A DNA stretch of 64,000 nucleotides from Plantago major (lineage: Eukaryota; Streptophyta; Magnoliopsida; Lamiales; Plantaginaceae), in contig CM048841.1 in the NCBI GenBank assembly GCA_026545765.1, forward strand, positions 103,761,542-103,825,541, read 5' to 3'. Every line of letters starts with the position of its first letter. Positions within the stretch are counted from its first letter, which is position 1. The notes under the pieces are model-generated. The model was not told the origin of the DNA. It made no database searches and saw only the letters and a list, made by a program, of their open reading frames with translations. A program made the position numbers and the translations under genes. Below, one piece after another: positions 1 to 10,343 of this stretch.

Positions 1-2620
1 TTACTATTTGCAAATTGCAAGTTTGCAACTGCTACATCAATTTTCGAAAGAAGTTAGTCTTGGCACGAAAGATTTTTTAATATTGTGCATCATTACTACT
101 TACTAGTTAAACATCTGTAAAATTGATCTATTGTTAAATACATGACAAATTTACTAATAACATTATATATTTCTACATTTTACAAAAAGTCAAAAGTTGC
201 ATAATTTGAAAAAGAACCCCATAATAATCATCTTTTTAACTTAACTATAATCGAGTTTCAAATAGCCCGTACATTTTACGCACAATTTTGGTGGTGGACG
301 TGAGGAGATTTTTCCATAGACCGGGTCTATGAGTAATTTGTATACCTTGTGTCTCACAATAAACAACCTCACTTGGGAAATGAATTTAATACTGTTCTTT
401 TAATTCATGTGGTCAATTCTCATCCACGTGGTCTACAACTTACTCATAAACCGAGTATATGTAAGATTTTTCGATGGTCGTGGGTGGCTTGTACATGCCT
501 CTTTTGTCCACCACGGTTTGCCAAACTGGACGGAGTTGTTAGGGAGTTAAGCTGACTGTTTGGTATAGAGTTAAAAAAAATGAGTTAAGGAAATTTTTAG
601 TTGATGAATAGTAACTGAGTTAAAAATGAGTTATAAAAAATGGTGTTTGGAATAGAGTTAAAAAATTGTAGGGTTTATAGGGTTGTTATATAGTGTGTGT
701 AAGAAAGAAGTGATGTGTTTGATATTTTTAAGGTTATTTGATTGGTTTAAATGTTGTTTGATTGGTTTATGATTGTTAGTTTGATATAAAAAGTAAAGAA
801 GGAGTAAGAGTAAGGTATAAAGAGAAAGATGACTGTTTAGTGGAGAAAAAATTGAGTTAAATTTTTTACTGAAGATACAAAACAAATACCCGAAAATATT
901 TTAACAATTGAATAGTAGACTATAAATGAATAGATGAAGTTTTTTTGAGAACATGAAGTACTTTACTCTCAATTTAAGAACAGTAGTAACTTGCCAACTT
1001 GGTACTACTATCTGATACCATTCTCAATGGGTCGTCACTACGACCGTGAATTGTAGCCATGACTGACAGTAAAACGACATTGCGTTTGAAAAATCATTAT
1101 GTCCGATGGATCGTCATGACAATATGAATAGTGTTTTTTATTTTATTATTATTATTATTTTTTAATTTAAAAAAAATATGTTTATCATATTATAAGAGTG
1201 TTTAGAAGTTCAAATTAATGAAATTACATTTATAAATATATATTTTCTAATTAAGTGTATAGAAGTCGTAAAATTTAGAATGATCGAAATATAGTCGAGA
1301 ATGGTCTCTATTTATAGAGGACGAAAAAACATAAAAATCGGTATAACTTTTATATTTTTATATTTAATAATTTATTAATTATACATAAAAGAAATAATAA
1401 AGAATAAAAAAAAGTAAAAGGAGTGGGCCACCCACCAAGAAAACAAAAAAAGGCACGGCGGGATTGCAAATCTCGCCATCACACGGCGAGATTTGCATCC
1501 CGCCCTCCGGACGGCGTGCCGTTGGGTTTCCGTTGAAGGCACCACAACGCGCGGTCGGGTACAACCATGATGAAATGGGAGTGGTCTGACCTTCTAGAGA
1601 AAAGAAAATTTTCCTTCAAATTTCTTCCATTCCCATTGCTTTTCTGAAATTGTAATCAACATAGTGTAGATGTGAAATGCTTTTTCATCTGGTTTTCCTC
1701 ATAAACAGACAAGTCTTTTTGCTTCTTTTCAATAAAGGCGGCCTTGGTCTAGTTATAGTTCTTTACTTTCCAACATATTGGTGGAAGAATTGGGACCTTG
1801 ACTGCAAAGTTAGATCTTGTAGCTAGAAAACAAGCTTCTTATAAATTATCTTACTTGTCGCTCTATGTGGTTCATTTTCATATATCTCAATGTCAGTAAT
1901 TCGTCTACGTTATCCTTTTCAATTGGTATACTATGAATACTACTTGTACTACTCAAATATACAATACAACACACTCCAATAGATGATACAAAAATCAATA
2001 AACATATCCATTGGACACTTCAAACAATTGTTGAATCACATATACTGGCTGGTCACTATCTTTTAAGAGATAAAATAACACTTTATGAATCCAATCGATA
2101 TCTAGATTTATTGACTGGGTATAGAGACAAAATTTTAATTTGTTAGATCATGATCTCACTCTTAATGATCATTGGTCTCGCACTCTCACGGAAGCAGTGA
2201 GCCCAGACGTGGTTTCATTATATTACTGTAGCGGTGGACCCACGTATAAACCGCACAGGCGCACAACTACATTAAAAGTGTGAGACTATGGACAAATTTC
2301 CCCAAATTTCTTGGTTTATGTTAGATTCGACCCAATATTTTACTTTATTTACAATGAACTCTAATCCATTCCCTTGTGTTTTTCTTTCCTTGTCCTCCCC
2401 GTAATCACATCTTCTTTCATGCATGTCATCACGCTGCAAACGGGCCTACATAGCTTGTTTGATTTAAGTTGAATTAGTTAGAGTCCAATAATATAATTAC
2501 CCTTTAAAGCCCATCAATAAGATATTCCCAAAAGGGGGAAGGAAAGGCCCATCAACAAGACAACAATAATGGGCTGGGTATACTATATGCGGACATAGCT
2601 AGGGTGACTAACGGGCCGGT
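1..2620. other. Gene-poor left flank
   Basis: No convincing coding region was seen. The stretch is AT-rich with short homopurine and homopyrimidine runs. The 560-900 part is built of loosely repeated words based on GAGTTAAAAA. A GC-rich hairpin near 1457-1504 is listed separately. The short open frames here are low-complexity or lie across the hairpin and look like chance. Confidence 0.6.
1457..1504. repeat. GC-rich inverted repeat (hairpin)
   Basis: Arms at 1457-1477 and 1485-1504 match as inverted copies with one extra base in the left arm, around a 7-base loop. Each arm starts with GGCGGGAT and ends with ATCTCGCC. The surroundings are strongly AT-rich. The word GGCGAGATTT also occurs inside the solo LTR at 2621-3995, so the hairpin may come from related retroelement sequence. 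No function is claimed. Confidence 0.7.
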
Positions 2621-3995
2621 TGATGAGACAATAATTTAAAGTCTCATCTTACCTTTTTTATCGTCTTTTGGTTAGTCTTTGTTGGCATTTTGTAGTGTTT
2701 TTGTGCGTTTTATCTTTTTGATTGTTTGTGTTTTGTAGGATTTTTGTGCTCCGGAGGTGAAAATCGGAGTGAAAACTTGGGTTCTAAATCTTTGAATGTA
2801 GAGTAAAACGGTGAAAACGGAAGTGGATTCGGAATTCGGACGAAGATTTGAGAGTCGTTTCAGCGAAACTTGCAAAAGTGAAGTTTTACGGAGCAGTCTA
2901 GCCATTTTGGCCATAACTCTCTCATACGATGTCCGATTGACCTGATCTCGGTGGCCAATAATTGAAAGAGCTACAATTTTCGTTTCGGAAGCATCGGAAA
3001 ATTCTGTTTGTAGAAAAAGTAACAGAGGTTTTAAGCTCGCCGCGGCGAGATTTTGCGAAAGCAATTTGGGAGCCTAAACAGTGTCTCACCGCGGCGAGAT
3101 TTCGCGATGGGCGATTTTTGGCCGAATTCTGGACGGATTTTCTTCGTTTTTCCTCCTATAAATAGATTTCTTTCGCCATAACTTCAAACATAACTTATTC
3201 TAAACCCTATTTGGGACCTAAGAACCCTAGTTTATCATTGATTGATTGATCTTTGGAGCTTGGTTTACCTCTTGTAAGAAGGATCGGGATCGAATTCTTG
3301 GTAATTTATTGGTAACTCTCTATTGTTTATCTTCAATTCGTGCTTTCTTCTGTTTATCAAATTGTATGATCTTGCATGCGATTATCACCATGTTTATGCT
3401 TGGCGTATTCAATACCTTGACGTCTTTCATCTTTGCTTCCCTCATGAGTAGTTAAACCGCTCCGAACATGGTAGTTATGTGATAGTCTTGCATATTCGTT
3501 TCTAGGGTTTCAAATTCGTTCATATAGGTTTGTCTAGTTTAAAATCTTCGTAAAACCTTCAATTCAATAAGCTAGTTTTAAACCTTCAAAGTTGTTTTGG
3601 TTAAGGATCGTGGCATGACAACCCACGATTACTCTAGTTTTAAATATTCAAATTACAATTGGTTGAATTGAATTGATGGCTTTCTGTACGCCGACCGTGT
3701 GACAAATATGAACGATTACCTTAGTATTGAATTAGCATAAACTGATCATCGCTACCGTGTTCGTTCTTCTCTCCATTGATTTTCACCAACTAGTTTTCTT
3801 TTGTTTCCTGTGTTAGGTTTAGTTTAGGTAAAAATACAAATTTCCAATCCTTGTTTTCTGCAAACATCTATGTATTTGCTCTGCATCACTATAGTGGCTT
3901 AGTTAGCTCCTTAGCGAACGATCATGTGGTTTAACTTTGTTTATCTATAACAACTGCTTACTACTTGTTTACTAAGTAATAATTTGAGCACATCA
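2621..3995 (+). mobile_element. Solo LTR, Tat/Ogre-like Ty3/gypsy type (fossil)
   Basis: The block starts TGATGAGACA and ends GCACATCA, the TGATG...CATCA ends typical of long Tat/Ogre-type LTRs. The 5 bases CCGGT stand on both sides (2616-2620 and 3996-4000), which marks a complete insertion reduced to one LTR. A TATA-like TATAAATAG lies near 3160, followed by a pyrimidine-rich leader-like part. No coding region remains, so it is broken as an element. The perfect target duplication suggests a fairly young insertion. Orientation is inferred from the promoter-like part. Confidence 0.82.
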
Positions 3996-4099
3996 CCGGT
4001 GTCCTTTTTCCATTTGACAATTCAAAAAACGAATTATCATCTTTACCCTCACCAAACACACGTGAAATGACCATAACGCCCTTCTTCCTTATTCCTTCC

Positions 4100-4660
4100 A
4101 TCACTCACAATTCTATCACTCCATCTCTATTCTCTCCATCATTCCCCCCCCCCCCCCCCTAACCACCCACCCATCACAGTCCCTCCACTCCCACCACCAC
4201 CGCAATCCGTCCACCATCATCACCCCCAACACTCCATCCACCATCACCACCGCTCCACCTCCCCCCCCACCCACCACATACCCGCCACCATCACCACCGC
4301 TCCCGTCCAGATCCACCACCCATCCGCCACCGTTCACTCCATCTCCGACCTCCCTCCACCTACCACCACCACGGCACCACCATCAGATCCACCACCATCC
4401 TCCACCCACCACCGGATCCGCCACCCACCGTCGGATCCGAGGAAGAAGAAGAAGATCACAACAAGCCAAGCCGGATTCCCCACCATTCACTCCACCTCCG
4501 AGCGCAACACACCAACCACCACCACGGCGCAACACACCACCACCAGATCCACGACCATCCTCCACCCACCACCAGATCCACCACCACCCTCCACCCACCA
4601 CCGAATTCGAGGAAGAAGAAGAAGATCCCAGCAAGCCCAGCCGAATCCACCACCGCCCTC
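4100..4660. repeat. C/A-rich simple-sequence tract
   Basis: The plus strand is almost free of G for long stretches and is made of CCACCA and CATCAC words, with an 18-base poly-C near 4143-4160. A block with GAGGAAGAAGAAGAAGAT occurs twice, near 4439 and 4609, so part of the tract was duplicated in tandem. The Gly/Trp-rich frames on the minus strand are products of this composition, not genes. Confidence 0.75.
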
Positions 4661-4926
4661 CACCCATCGTGGGCTTGATTTTTTTTCTTTTTTATTTTTG
4701 GGATTATTACGTATACACCCCCTGTTAGAGCGCCCTTACTCATCCAGACACCACTTACTTCAACAATTACATCTAAGTCCATTTTGCCTAATTTTCGTTG
4801 ACCAACTTTTAAGCCACATTTCATTATTCTCCAAACAAACATGGCCTTAGCTATAGTATATTGTCTTATATCTTATTAGGTTTTAATAATTCCAATTCTC
4901 CACAACTCCCTCCACAGTACAAGAAA

Positions 4927-5180
4927 TCCCCCGTTTAGCGACGGGGGATAGCTACGAATCGCTAGGTTTAGCGACGGATTGAGCGAATTCGCTCAATCCC
5001 TCAAATCCGTCACCAAATTAGCGACGGATATTTTTCCGTCGCTATTTGGCGACGGATATTTTTATCCGTCGTTATTTAGGGACGGATATAACTAAATAAG
5101 TTGACCAAAATAAAAAAAAAAGAAAAAGAAAATAAAGAAATTCGATTTTAGCGACGGATAGCGATCCGTCGCTAAAATAT
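4927..5180. repeat. CACTA left subterminal repeats
   Basis: Several copies of GCGACGGAT and its inverse ATCCGTCGC occur here, including a perfect palindrome near 5147-5178 with arms TTTTAGCGACGGAT around an AGCG centre. In En/Spm elements such subterminal motifs bind the TNPA protein; that role is inferred here from position and family. Confidence 0.85.
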
Positions 5181-5898
5181 GTATAGAATCGGGGCAGAAC
5201 CCCTTTTCTTCTCCATTTCCGTTTCAGCAGCTTCTTTCTTCCTCCTTTCTTCTTCATTTCGTCATTTCCAATTTCTGACCAAAACTCCACCATTCCGGCC
5301 AATTTTGGAGTCTTCTCGAAGCTCGTGGGACAAGGATCTCGTGTGGTCAACCAATTTCATCTTTTTCAAATTTAATCGAAGTATTTTATTTAAACCCTAA
5401 CTTTGCCAAATTTGGGGATTTTGTTAATTTCATTAATTTGAGAATTCGTATTTATGTAAGTATGTAGTAGTTAGTTTAACTTATATTACGTAGTGTGTTA
5501 CCTTTGAGATGGCAATTTATATATTAATTGTGAATTTGGTTTTTTAGTATAATGTTAGGATTTTTGTAAGTATGTAGGATTTTTAGTATAATATTAGGAT
5601 TTTTGTAAGTATGTAGTAGTTAGTTTAAGTATGTAGGGCTTTTAATTTATCAAACAGCGAGAAATCCTGTACAAGCTGATGATGAGTTCATAGACCTGCA
5701 TGAAGACCAATTTATAGACTTAACAATAGCCGAGGAGGACGAGGGTATGTGTGTATTGTATGCTTAGTTGTTATGTGTATATATGCTTAGTTGTTGATTA
5801 TCCCAACTTTTTATGCTTTAATATATGTCAAATGTATATGTTTTACATGCTTATTCATGTATTCTTTACTAACACATTATTTCCTGCAATTTCTTATA

Positions 5899-7618
5899 TG
5901 CTCTTGCAGATGCCGCGCCAAAGGAAGTCCACATACCTTCCTCCCGGGTGTAGGGGTACTAGGGGAGTCCATCGGGTTCTGGTGCGGGCAGTACACCAGC
6001 GAGTGGAGCTACTAGTCCTTTGGTCGGATATGATATTGGTGGGAGCAGCAGCCAGTCTCATGTTCCAGAGACTCCACCGGCCTCTACGTCACATGCTCCT
6101 GGTGACTATCCCTCTGACGGGTGTCCCTATCTCACGTTGACTGACGGTGCTACATTTCAGGGGAAGCTGGTGTTGTTCCCCAACGGCAAGAACAAGTAAG
6201 TATTATGCATTTGTAGAACATACAAGAAAAATATATGTTACATGATTTTACTAATGAATATTCATTTCTTGTTTGTCTCATTGATAACAGATTTTGGCCA
6301 CCGGCTGCTTCGGATAAACTCGGCAAAATCTTTAGGCGGAGAGGAGATGCCGGACATGGGCGAAGTGGACAAACATTTCGGACCGGATGAAGCACTTTTA
6401 CTTTGATGAGTTGCGGGTAAGCTTAAATGTTACAATGAATGCTTTATTTGTTTTTTAATCTTTGTGTTAATGTGTGTGGTATGTTAGCCACTATATCTGT
6501 GAGTGGTATGTTAGCCACTATATCTGTGAGTGGTATGTTAGCCACTGAACTTGAGTGATATGTTAGTCACCATTGTGCTAGTCAATTTTAGGACAATTTG
6601 AGTGGTATGTTAGCCACTAAGCTTGGTTTGATATGTTAGTCACCATTCATGAACTTGTTGTGTCATTTGAGTGGTATGTTAGCCACTAAACTTGGGTGAT
6701 ATGTTGGTGTTTATTCATGAACTTATTGCACACAATTTGAGTGGTATGTTAGCCACTAAACTCGGTGTTATATTTAAATTGTTATCTTTCTTTAAACTTG
6801 TGTAATTTTTACTTTGAATGGAATTGTTGTAGAAAGACTACTACATTCCCAATGCCCTGGTGTCCCAATTGTACTCTGTTTTCGAGACTTTAGGATCAAA
6901 CATCTATAGGAAAATGGTTTACAAAATGGAGACACGCAGACAAACAACTTGGGTGGGGGATGACGAGTGGGCACTTTGGGAGGCATACTGGAATGATCCC
7001 TTTGTCCAGGATCAAGCTTTCAAGAACAGACAAAACCGTTTGACTGAGCCGCGAGATGGTACGGACACTGCCAGACATCACTATGGGTCGCGAGCTGTTG
7101 TTACAAATCACGTGATGGAGGTTAGTAAATATGTTGTTTATGACTTGGAATATGATACATAACAGATTTTTTGCTTTCATTTCAATCAACTAACTACTTG
7201 TTTGCACATATATTTTTTAGGCGATAGAGACATGAAGAGTGCTCTATTCCACTTCAAGAAGGCTAAGCTGAAGAATGGCATTTGGACTGGCGTGAGGGCC
7301 GAGCGTATTGCTGTACGTTTCTTTCTTAAGGTTAACATTTGTATTTGTGTATTTTAAAGTGATTCCTAAAATTGCATCTCATTTCGTATGCACTTTACTA
7401 TTGCAGAGTGAGGTGAGAGGAGGATGGATGAGAGGATGATCGACGGTCATGAGCTGTCAATTGAAGAGCAAGACCAGATCTTCTTTGATGTCAACCCAGT
7501 GGACAGCAAGGGTCGAACATATGGATTGGGAAGTTTGGGCCCTTCTATGAGTTGTAGTAGCTTCTCAATGTCCCAGGGAGGATTGCGATCTAATCTCTTC
7601 ACACAGGACCGGGTTTAA
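5899..7618 (+). pseudogene. CACTA accessory gene, plant Transposase_24-like, decayed
   Basis: At least four exon-like parts are visible: about 5899-6195 (Ser/Pro-rich, then GKLVLFPNGKNK), 6291-6410 (FWPPAASDKLGKIF), 6833-7120 and 7222-7312, and a last part to about 7618 with DSKGRTYGLGSLGP. The 6833-7120 part holds W.....DPF.....KNRQNRL and H.YGSRAV, the pattern of the Ptta/En/Spm family (Transposase_24), a DNA-binding accessory protein. Splice-like GT and AG sites edge these parts. The frame is lost at the start of the Ser-rich part and again near 6370, where the conserved reading moves to another frame. No intact product is expected. The assignment rests on motif memory, not on a search. 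Confidence 0.6.
6475..6760 (+). repeat. Minisatellite, GTGGTATGTTAGCCACTA unit
   Basis: About eight diverged copies of a unit containing GTGGTATGTTAGCCACTA occur in what looks like an intron of the CACTA gene. Each unit has a short inverted core, GTGG...CCAC. Spacing is irregular, from about 28 to 60 bases. Confidence 0.85.
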
Positions 7619-8029
7619 GAGATGATGACTCATCTCCACGAGGAAATAACTGCGACCAAGGCAGCTTACTAGCAAGTGCTTGAGGAACAGGCTCGTATGG
7701 CTCAGCGGATGGACGCTTTGACCCAGATGTTCAGCACTTCTTCCCAGTACCATCCACCGCCTCCTCCCCATTCTTAGTTACATCAGACTTATGTTGTTTA
7801 TGCTACATACTTTGACACTATCTCATTCTTAGTTACATTAGACTTCGGTATGAATAATTTATATTCGTCGAATATTTGATAATGCAATTTATCTACGTTT
7901 GGATATTTAATGCAATTTAATTATTTCGGGTATATTATGTATGATTATATTATGTGTAAAAATAGGTGAAATGTGAAACAGGAATTTAAAATATAAATTT
8001 AAAAAAAAACAGTGAATTTAGCGCCGGAA

Positions 8030-8396
8030 TCAAATCCATCGCTAAATTCACGAACTAAGGGCGAATTAGACCATTGAATTTAGCGACGGATTTGATTCCG
8101 TCGCTAAATATTACACGAATTAAGGGCGGATTAGTGGTGGGATTTAGTGACGGATTAATATTCGTCGCTAAATTCCGTAACTAATTGGCGACGGATAAGT
8201 AATCCGTCGCCAAATCGGACGGACTGGTCAACGGATTAATCCGTCGCCAGTTTGTCGTTATTTGGCGACGGAATAATTATCCGTCGCCAAAAAATTTGTG
8301 ACGCATGGTTTGGTGACGGGGGGCTTATCCGTCGCTACGGATTTAACGACGGATCGGCACTGTTTTAGCGACGGATAATTCCGTCGCTAAAACAGG
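8030..8396. repeat. CACTA right subterminal repeats
   Basis: More than ten copies of GCGACGGAT-like words in both orientations stand here. The most terminal ones form a palindrome near 8361-8393 with arms GTTTTAGCGACGGA. Together with the left-end array, this defines the cis region expected for CACTA mobilisation. Confidence 0.85.
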
Positions 8397-8829
8397 ATAT
8401 TTTTGCAGTGCCACCCGCCAAAACCTCTTCGTCTTCCTCAACTCCTCTGCCATTAACGAACAAAATAAAGTTCAATTCTGAACCAAAATTCTCACTGGTA
8501 CCGGTGTAATCGACCGTTGTTGAGCCGTATTTCGTTGTCGTACTATTCGTGAAGCTTGGACGACAACAATAAGGTAAGATTTCTTCTTTGAGTTTCAAAA
8601 TTTCTTCTTTTTTATTTATTTTTTTGGAATTCATGAACGTAGTAGTGTGGGCGAGCATAATTTTCCGTTGGATTATATTGGGTGTCGTTGTAGAGTTATG
8701 TGTCAATACCAAGGGGTTTTAGTGTGATTCTGTTGTTTTCTTACAATTTCCTTGAATTTGTTGTTGTTATTGTTGTTTACAGTTGCAATCAAATATGATA
8801 TCATAATCCACCTAAACAAGGAACAATTT

Positions 8830-9290
8830 ATGCTCGTTGCAACTGACAATGCACAAAATGGATCTTCAGCTCAACCAGAACAAAATTCAACTGCAAATGA
8901 GAATGAACAACCAAATGTAAGTGGTATTATTGATTGTAATGTACCCTTGATTGTTTATGAATTGTGTGAATTATTGGTGATTATTATGATTGGTTGTGAT
9001 TAGTGTGATTATGGTGATTACTATGATTGTTTGTCATTGTTGAGTTGAAGTGATTGCTGAGTTCAAATTGTTGTGTACAAATAGGCTGAAATTAGATGAA
9101 GGAAAAGAGCTAGGGAGGAAGGAATTTCAACAACAAGAGGTAGAGGCAGGGGCAAGGGAAGAGGAATGGCCATTGGCACTGGCACTGCAGTGCTACTGGC
9201 AGGAACAACAATGGAAGGGGGAGGGGAAGGAGCAGTGCAACTGGGAGGGGAAGAGGATTAGGAAGATGGTTTGGACTATAGGTTGTCATT
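8830..9290 (+). pseudogene. MULE-internal Arg/Gly-rich coding remnant
   Basis: A short Asn/Gln/Glu-rich part near 8830-8917 ends at a GT-like site. After about 170 bases an AG-bounded part reads KRARE, then TTRGRGRGKGRG. Basic and Gly-rich tails like this close many plant Mutator transposases, and the position inside a MULE fits. One stop near the start of the second part and the lack of any SWIM or transposase core make it a remnant at most. The family call is a weak inference. Confidence 0.25.
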
Positions 9291-9588
9291 TGAGTAGTTC
9301 CTTATGTTTTGGTGCTACTTTTTGCCTGATGTATGTTTTGGTGATAACATTGACATTTATGCCACATTTTGTTTGATGCTATTGCAATTTGTATTGAAAC
9401 ATACATTGGAAACTAGTTAAATACAAGTTCTTCTACTACATTTGAGTTCTTCCACTACATTTATACTTATTCTACTTGAATGCATTACTTATTTTCACAA
9501 TCAGGTATACGGCAAACAAGAACAAGTTTAGGCAAATGAGTTACCCAATTCTCATGTATTTGTCTTCTTGAGTATCCATGGCAGTTGT

Positions 9589-9590
<2 letters not shown>

Positions 9591-9634
<44 letters not shown>
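9591..9634. repeat. (CT)22 microsatellite
   Basis: A perfect CT dinucleotide run inside the right half of the MULE at 4700-10343. It makes an Arg/Glu repeat in the minus-strand frame, which is not taken as coding. Confidence 0.97.
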
Positions 9635-9637
<3 letters not shown>

Positions 9638-9766
9638 CATTACATCATCTTCACTGCTACTTTGCACACTTGTAGCTTGTTGTTCCATATTTTGTCGTCT
9701 TGAAGTATGTTGATGTAGTGGAGGAATAAATTCAGATAGCAATTTGGCTTCCATGATATCTCCTCG

Positions 9767-9934
9767 TTATGTTTGCATGTTTTCTTCAACAAGACACCAT
9801 TCAGACCACCCATGTGTTGGACATCTCCAATAAAATCTTCCTTCATTCGGTTCACACTTCTTAACGGAGAGAATAGTCCGCTTCCGACACTTTGAATTAC
9901 TGCAAATTGGACGAATATCATCCATTTTATCCAT
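9767..9934 (-). CDS. GRF-type zinc-finger minigene (55 aa) inside a MULE
   Basis: A short frame encodes a compact Cys pattern: C at about residues 11 and 16, then KKC, NEGRFYWRC, and a last C in WSEWC. This is the layout of GRF zinc fingers, named for the Gly-Arg-Phe core, which is present here as GRF. GRF fingers bind single-stranded or structured nucleic acid in larger proteins such as APE2 and topoisomerase III. In plants, short stand-alone GRF proteins are common and many lie near transposons. The first of two in-frame ATGs is taken as the start. A splice to a later exon cannot be excluded, since the frame ends soon after the finger. Whether it is expressed is unknown; its place between MULE ends suggests capture or co-mobility. 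Confidence 0.55.
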   Translation of the reverse strand: MDKMDDIRPICSNSKCRKRTILSVKKCEPNEGRFYWRCPTHGWSEWCLVEENMQT

Positions 9935-10343
9935 TTTCAAATTATTGTGAGTTTAGTGAAGAAAATTCAGAAAGAATGGATAGAAATGGACTGTTTTGGG
10001 GTTTAAATAGGCTCAAAATAACTACCCCAATGGCTACTTTTTTTGAAAAATAACGGCCATATATCAATTACATTGAAGTACCTGATCCAAAAATATCAAT
10101 TACATCCAACTCCTCACGTGCCTTGCACGTGAGCCGCTAAGCTAAGGCTGTTTGGCCAAAAATAAAACCTGATATTTGAGCAGGGGTATAAATGCCTTTT
10201 CCAAGTTTTAATTTGCCAAAAGTCAAATTCGAGGATTTAGATGTAATTAATTTTTATCTAACATGACTTATATGTTATTATTGATCTAACGGGTACCAAG
10301 TGCAATTAGAACATCTTTGAGGGGTACTGGATGAAATTCACCC

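Larger units (their letters stand above)
4915..8410 (+). mobile_element. Non-autonomous CACTA (En/Spm) DNA transposon
   Basis: The left end reads CAGTACAAGAAATCCCCCG, one base from the usual CACTACAAGAAA; the right end read inward is CACTGCAAAAATATCC. The 3-base target copies CCA flank it (4912-4914 and 8411-8413), as expected for CACTA elements. Dense GCGACGGAT subterminal repeats lie in both orientations at both ends. The interior has exons of a plant En/Spm accessory-type gene (Transposase_24-like) but no TNPD-type transposase, and at 3.5 kb there is little room for one. It would therefore need transposase from elsewhere. It sits inside the MULE at 4700-10343, so it is the younger of the two. 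Confidence 0.88.
4700..10343 (-). mobile_element. Mutator-like (MULE) element with GRF-finger minigene, split by a CACTA element
   Basis: The ends are loosely inverted copies: the left begins GGGATTATTACGTATACACC and the right, read on the minus strand, GGGTGAATTTCATCCAGTACC. Both continue into CAAT...ACAT..AAGTC and GG...TTAGC words. The flanks are 9-base target copies with one mismatch, TTTATTTTT (4691-4699) and TTTCTTTTT (10344-10352), the size Mutator elements make. The same end type bounds 59203-59836. Inside are a minus-strand GRF zinc-finger gene (9767-9934) and a plus-strand Arg/Gly-rich remnant (about 8830-9290). No mudrA transposase was seen, so it is non-autonomous. The CACTA at 4915-8410 splits it; without that insert it is about 2.1 kb. 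Orientation is set by the GRF gene. Confidence 0.75.

Noticed and set aside
1379-1564. Small protein across the GC hairpin
   Set aside because: The frame is explained by the hairpin arms and has no family features.
4116-4842. Gly/Trp-rich minus-strand frames
   Set aside because: They arise from the CCA-rich tract and have no natural protein composition.
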